A stretch of 64,000 nucleotides of DNA from Desulfovibrio porci (lineage in GTDB: Bacteria; Desulfobacterota; Desulfovibrionia; Desulfovibrionales; Desulfovibrionaceae). The DNA lies in the NCBI RefSeq assembly GCF_009696265.1, contig NZ_VUMH01000010.1:1-64000 (forward strand), read 5' to 3'. The position numbers were made by a program, and so were the translations under genes. Positions 61,148 to 64,000 of this stretch are shown one piece after another; positions within the stretch are counted from its first letter, which is position 1, and each line of letters opens with the position of its first letter. The notes under the pieces are model-generated. The model was not told the DNA's origin. It saw nothing but the letters and a program-made list of their open reading frames with translations, and ran no database searches.

Positions 61148-62227
61148 TTACTTGTAGGCAGGGATGGGGGTCTGGACCTGCTTCAGGAACTTGTTGGTGG
61201 CGTACTTGCCGTCGTTGACCTTCTTGGCTTCTTCAGGGGTGATGCGGCCCACAGTGGTGAAGAACTCGGCGATTTCGCCCTGCCACTTCTGAGCCTGGCT
61301 CTGACCCTTGGAGTCGTCAAACATGACCAGCTGTTCTTCCAGGTTGTACACGGGGTGCTTCTGGATGTCCTTCAGGGCCAGATCCTTGGCATAGTCCTTG
61401 CCGGCCCATTCCAGGAAGAAGCGGCGGTATTCGGGCACCAGGCTCTCGGCGCTTTCCTTCTGGAGCATGTTCACGGCGCGCAGATAGACGCCCAGGAACT
61501 TGGCGGTGATCTCAGGATGGCTGTTGGCGTACTTGGCATCGGCGATCAGCACGATGGGGTTGCCCTTTTTGCACATCTTGAGGTCGGCGGCCAGCACGCC
61601 GCCCTTGTCCATGGCCAGGAAGAGGTGCGGAGCCCACAGGGCCACGCCGTCGCCGATGTTGTTTTCAAACGCGCCCACGGCCTGGGCTTGGTCCATGTTC
61701 TTGATGACCACGTCGCTGTCCTTGAGGCCCAGCACGTTCAGCCAGGAAGACAGGGCGTAGTGGGCGGAGCTCACGGTGGTGACCAGGAAGGTCTTGCCCT
61801 TCACGGTTTCGGGGCTGCCCATCACGTCGGGATAGTCCTTGTTCCAGCCTTTGACCTTGGCGATGGGGCTGTCCTTGCGGACCACCACGCCGTTGGTCAT
61901 GGATTCGTCGTTGCCGTTGCCGATGATGATGGTGTCGTAACGCAGGTTGCCCAGCATGGCAGGCACGGCGCCCATGCCCGCGAAGACCCATTCGCCGGAC
62001 GGCAGCGCGTTCAGAATGTCGGCGCCGGAGTTGAAGTATTTGATTTCAACGTCCAGACCGGCGTCCTTGTCCCAGCCTTTTTCCTTGGCATACCACATCA
62101 GGAAGGTTTCATGCTCGTCCATCCAGGCGGTGGGCACTTTCACCAGTTTGCCGGCGGCCATGGCGGCGCCGGAAAGGCTCAGAACGAACACGGCGGCCAT
62201 CGCCAGGGCAATCCATTTTTTCAACAT
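61148..62227 (-). CDS. ABC transporter substrate-binding protein, nitrate/sulfonate/taurine type
   Basis: A 359-aa periplasmic protein of the SsuA/TauA/NrtA-like fold. Start ATG 62227 (MLKKWIALAMAAVFVL) is chosen over 62233, because GGAGG ends directly at 62234 and leaves 6 bp to the inner ATG. Signal peptide to about residue 25 (SGAAMA-AGKLVKVPTAWMD). Typical parts: ETFLMWYAKEKGWDKDAGLD, SGADILNALPSGEWVFAGMG, GNGNDESMTNGVVVRKDSP and VSSAHYALSSWLNVLGLKDS. Which oxyanion or organic sulfonate it binds is not readable from sequence. It is the last gene of the operon, an unusual place for a binding protein. Confidence 0.88.
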   Translation of the reverse strand: MLKKWIALAMAAVFVLSLSGAAMAAGKLVKVPTAWMDEHETFLMWYAKEKGWDKDAGLDVEIKYFNSGADILNALPSGEWVFAGMGAVPAMLGNLRYDTIIIGNGNDESMTNGVVVRKDSPIAKVKGWNKDYPDVMGSPETVKGKTFLVTTVSSAHYALSSWLNVLGLKDSDVVIKNMDQAQAVGAFENNIGDGVALWAPHLFLAMDKGGVLAADLKMCKKGNPIVLIADAKYANSHPEITAKFLGVYLRAVNMLQKESAESLVPEYRRFFLEWAGKDYAKDLALKDIQKHPVYNLEEQLVMFDDSKGQSQAQKWQGEIAEFFTTVGRITPEEAKKVNDGKYATNKFLKQVQTPIPAYK

Positions 62228-62317
62228 ACTCATCCTCCAGAATAACGGTTACGTCCGGTTTGTCACGCTTGAGCGCGTTCCGTACAAAGCCGGACATGGG
62301 GCCGTCTACGGCTACGG

Positions 62318-62869
62318 CTATACGCCTTTTCCCATACTATGGAGCAGCTCCGGAGAGCTCTTGTCCGAAAGGCTCGCATTCTCATGGCCCGACAGTATTT
62401 TTTCCCGTTCGCCGTCGCCTGCCGGGACGTTCTCAATGGCCTGCGCCGCTTCAGCCTGTCTTTGCCGGGCTATGGATAAAGCATAGCAGGTGCGCAGACG
62501 GTAAGCAAGGTATTGCAGCAGACAACCGACTCCGGCCAGGAACAGTCCCACAAGCCAGTGCGCGCCCCACAGCCACGCGCAGAAAGCTGCCAGGCAAAGC
62601 AGCAGACCGCCAAGGCGCCGCACCAGCACGCGCCGGTACACAGCCGCGACGGCTTCGGGCGTGCTGTCCAGCCCGCCGTCTTCCGCTGCATTCTTCCGGC
62701 CGTCCGGTTGACCGTTCAGGTCCGCCTGGGCCGTGGACGGGTTCGGACCGCAACCGGGACGCGCGCGTCCGGCGGCGAAGCGCGCGCAGAGCGCGCGAAC
62801 CAGCAGCCAGACCGCGACAGCGCCCAGCGCTCCGGCCAGCAGATTGAAAAGCAGCGTGCTTGTGGTCAT
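62318..62869 (-). CDS. Membrane protein of unknown function inside the ABC operon
   Basis: A 183-aa protein with one N-terminal helix (LLFNLLAGALGAVAVWLLVR, residues 7-26), a hydrophilic linker of about 55 residues (PNPSTAQADLNGQPDGRKNA), a pair of helices (VRRLGGLLLCLAAFCAWLWG and HWLVGLFLAGVGCLLQYLAY, about 83-125), and a charged C-terminal tail. It lies between the ATPase and the binding-protein genes of a nitrate/sulfonate-type importer, so it may be an accessory subunit. I recognise no family. Confidence 0.6.
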   Translation of the reverse strand: MTTSTLLFNLLAGALGAVAVWLLVRALCARFAAGRARPGCGPNPSTAQADLNGQPDGRKNAAEDGGLDSTPEAVAAVYRRVLVRRLGGLLLCLAAFCAWLWGAHWLVGLFLAGVGCLLQYLAYRLRTCYALSIARQRQAEAAQAIENVPAGDGEREKILSGHENASLSDKSSPELLHSMGKGV

Positions 62870-62930
62870 GCCTTGGCGTTCCTCGGAGTATCCGGTCGTT
62901 TCATGGTGCGGGTAAACTTTGTCCGGTCGG

Positions 62931-62958
62931 CTGACAGGGCGATGTCTCGCCCTGTCAG
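62931..62958. terminator. 12-bp perfect hairpin within the ABC operon
   Basis: CTGACAGGGCGA (62931-62942), loop TGTC, TCGCCCTGTCAG (62947-62958). It lies between the ATPase gene and the membrane-protein gene. With no T-run on the minus strand it is more likely an mRNA-stability or partial-attenuation element than a full terminator. Confidence 0.6.
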
Positions 62959-62981
62959 AGCCTTTTCACGTTGAAACAGCC

Positions 62982-63767
62982 CTAGAGAATCAGTTCGGTG
63001 TTGGCGATGATCTCTTCGCGCAGTTCCAGCAGTTCCATGGAAGTGTGCTCGCGCGGACGGGGCAGATTGATGGTGTACTCCGTCTTGATGGTGCCGGGCA
63101 GCTTGCCTTCCATCAGCACGATGCGGTCGCCCAGGAAGAGCGCTTCGTCGATATTGTTGGTGACGAAGAGCACCGTGCGTTTTTCGTGTTCCCAGATGCG
63201 GGAGGTTTCCACCTGCATGTACATGCGGGTCTGGGCGTCGAGCTGGCCGAAAGGCTCGTCCAGCAGCATGACCTTGGGCGAATTGGCATAGGCCCGGGCA
63301 ATGCCCACGCGCTGTTTCATGCCGCCCGACAACTGGTGGGGGTAGTGGTTTTCAAAACCTTCCAGACCCACCATCTTGATATAGTGGTCAGCGATGTTGT
63401 GACGCTCGGCGGCGGGCACGTTACGCAGCTTGAGGCCCAGCTCCACATTGTCGCGCACGGTTTTCCAGGCGAAGAGCATATAGCTCTGGAACACGATGCC
63501 GCGGTCCGGCCCGGGGCCGGTGACCGGCTCGCCGTCCAGGGTAACGTAGCCCTTGTCCGGAATTTCCAGGCCCGCGATAATCTTCAGCAGAGTGGATTTG
63601 CCGCTCTGGCCGGGACCAAGCACCACCAGGAATTCATTTTCGTAGACGTCCAGGCTGATGTCCTTGATGACCGGCACTTCCTGATTGCCCTTCTGGATGA
63701 AGGTCTTGCTGATGTCCTCGCAGTGGATCTTCAGGACCGGAGGGCTTTTGACGTTCTGCTCACTCAT
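62982..63767 (-). CDS. ABC transporter ATPase, nitrate/sulfonate/taurine type
   Basis: A 261-aa ATPase of the SsuB/TauB/NrtD group. Walker A is FLVVLGPGQSGKSTLLKIIA (Gly-Gln in the loop where most members have Ser-Gly-Cys), Q-loop GIVFQSYMLFAWKTVRDNVE, signature LSGGMKQRVGIARAYA, Walker B VMLLDEPFGQLDAQTRMYM, H-loop position FVTNNIDEALFLGDRIVLM (Asn in place of the usual His in TNNIDEA, as in several members of this group). AAGGAT precedes ATG 63767. It follows the permease gene by 24 bp. Confidence 0.92.
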   Translation of the reverse strand: MSEQNVKSPPVLKIHCEDISKTFIQKGNQEVPVIKDISLDVYENEFLVVLGPGQSGKSTLLKIIAGLEIPDKGYVTLDGEPVTGPGPDRGIVFQSYMLFAWKTVRDNVELGLKLRNVPAAERHNIADHYIKMVGLEGFENHYPHQLSGGMKQRVGIARAYANSPKVMLLDEPFGQLDAQTRMYMQVETSRIWEHEKRTVLFVTNNIDEALFLGDRIVLMEGKLPGTIKTEYTINLPRPREHTSMELLELREEIIANTELIL

Positions 63768-63791
63768 GTGTCTATCCTTCGTGCTGTCGCA

Positions 63792-64000
63792 TTAGACGTT
63801 GTCGATGCTGCGCTTCCAGGGGCAGAGCTTGCGCTCGAGGAGGGAGACGCCCAAAGAGCTGACCCAGGCCGCCGCCGCGATGAGCAGCATGCCGCTGAGG
63901 ACCAGGGAGGGATTGTGCGTGTCCATGCCGCGCTTGATCAAAAAGCCCAGACCGTCGCGGGAGTTCATCAGCTCTGCGGCCAGCACGCAGGTCCATGCCG
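63792..64000 (-). CDS. ABC transporter permease, C-terminal part (cut by window edge)
   Basis: The last 68 or so residues of a BPD_transp_1-type permease of the SsuC/TauC group; the 5' part lies beyond base 64000. Visible: AWTCVLAAELMNSRDGLGFL, then KRGMDTHNPSLVLSGMLLIA and the final helix AAAWVSSLGVSLLERKLCPW. VLAAEL...GLGF is the usual coupling-loop end of this group. Together with the next three genes it forms a minus-strand importer operon. Confidence 0.88.
   Translation of the reverse strand, partial: AWTCVLAAELMNSRDGLGFLIKRGMDTHNPSLVLSGMLLIAAAAWVSSLGVSLLERKLCPWKRSIDNV

Noticed and set aside
62228-62233. Start codon of the sulfonate-type binding protein at 62233
   Set aside because: GGAGG abuts that ATG directly with no spacer; the ATG at 62227 has the normal 6-bp distance.

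Overview
The window is GC-rich (A/T-rich only in a few intergenic patches) and looks like a chromosomal segment of a sulfate-reducing Desulfovibrio or close relative. The best markers are a short-chain flavodoxin (42648-43094), an adenylate kinase whose LID carries the Cys129/His135/Cys151/Cys154 metal site known from Desulfovibrio gigas (50932-51603), and a compact SufC-SufB pair. This placement is inference from protein character; no 16S gene is present.

Layout. 1-9.6 kb is an accessory region: a giant RTX-type calcium-binding protein gene interrupted at a T9 tract (470-7217), a 167-bp inverted-repeat remnant with a transposase N-terminus, a decayed IS5-family element (7451-8288), a broken zeta-toxin-like gene with an intact 60-aa upstream partner, and a junction of two truncated phage-type genes (AAA ATPase and ERCC4 nuclease). 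It ends at the 3' side of a tRNA(CAU) gene (9652-9727), the usual place for an integrated element. 9.8-13.2 kb holds a minus-strand sufC-sufB operon led by an unknown 108-aa gene, then a membrane protein. 13.3-18.9 kb holds hldD (LPS heptose), a chemoreceptor, a divergent HxlR regulator/metallo-hydrolase pair and an IclR regulator. 18.9-28.0 kb is one long minus-strand operon, oppABCDF-like followed by an M20/AbgB-like amidase and a YtcJ-like amidohydrolase, with a consensus promoter and an A/T-rich palindrome at its head: import of a peptide-like compound and its intracellular hydrolysis.

28.2-37.4 kb is a minus-strand alpha-glucan operon: debranching enzyme, GT4 glucan synthase, GH57 enzyme and a 1419-aa protein fusing a GT3-type glycogen synthase to a GT35 phosphorylase. 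37.8-42.5 kb is a livJ-H-M-G-F branched-chain amino acid transporter with a very large imperfect hairpin between the binding protein and the permease genes. 42.6-47.4 kb has the flavodoxin (with a Fur-box-like palindrome at its promoter), a cupin, an AraC regulator, a radical SAM protein, a small membrane protein and a CgeB-like glycosyltransferase. 47.5-55.3 kb has an AsmA-family protein, adk, a Cache-PAS-PAS-GGDEF diguanylate cyclase and galE. 55.4-57.5 kb is a second chemoreceptor interrupted by one amber codon. 58.3-60.7 kb has a secreted MsrB-MsrA fusion and an MFS transporter. 61.1-64.0 kb is a nitrate/sulfonate/taurine-type ABC transporter whose permease runs off the window.

Recurrent structural themes are three hairpins sharing the core GGCGCGCC-GTAT-GGCGCGCC at gene ends, and several genes broken by a single change (T9 slip in the RTX gene, TGA in the transposase, TAG in the chemoreceptor). 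I see no CRISPR array and no complete, recognisable novel defence system; the strongest leads are the phase-variable RTX protein, the large liv hairpin and the GT3-GT35 fusion.
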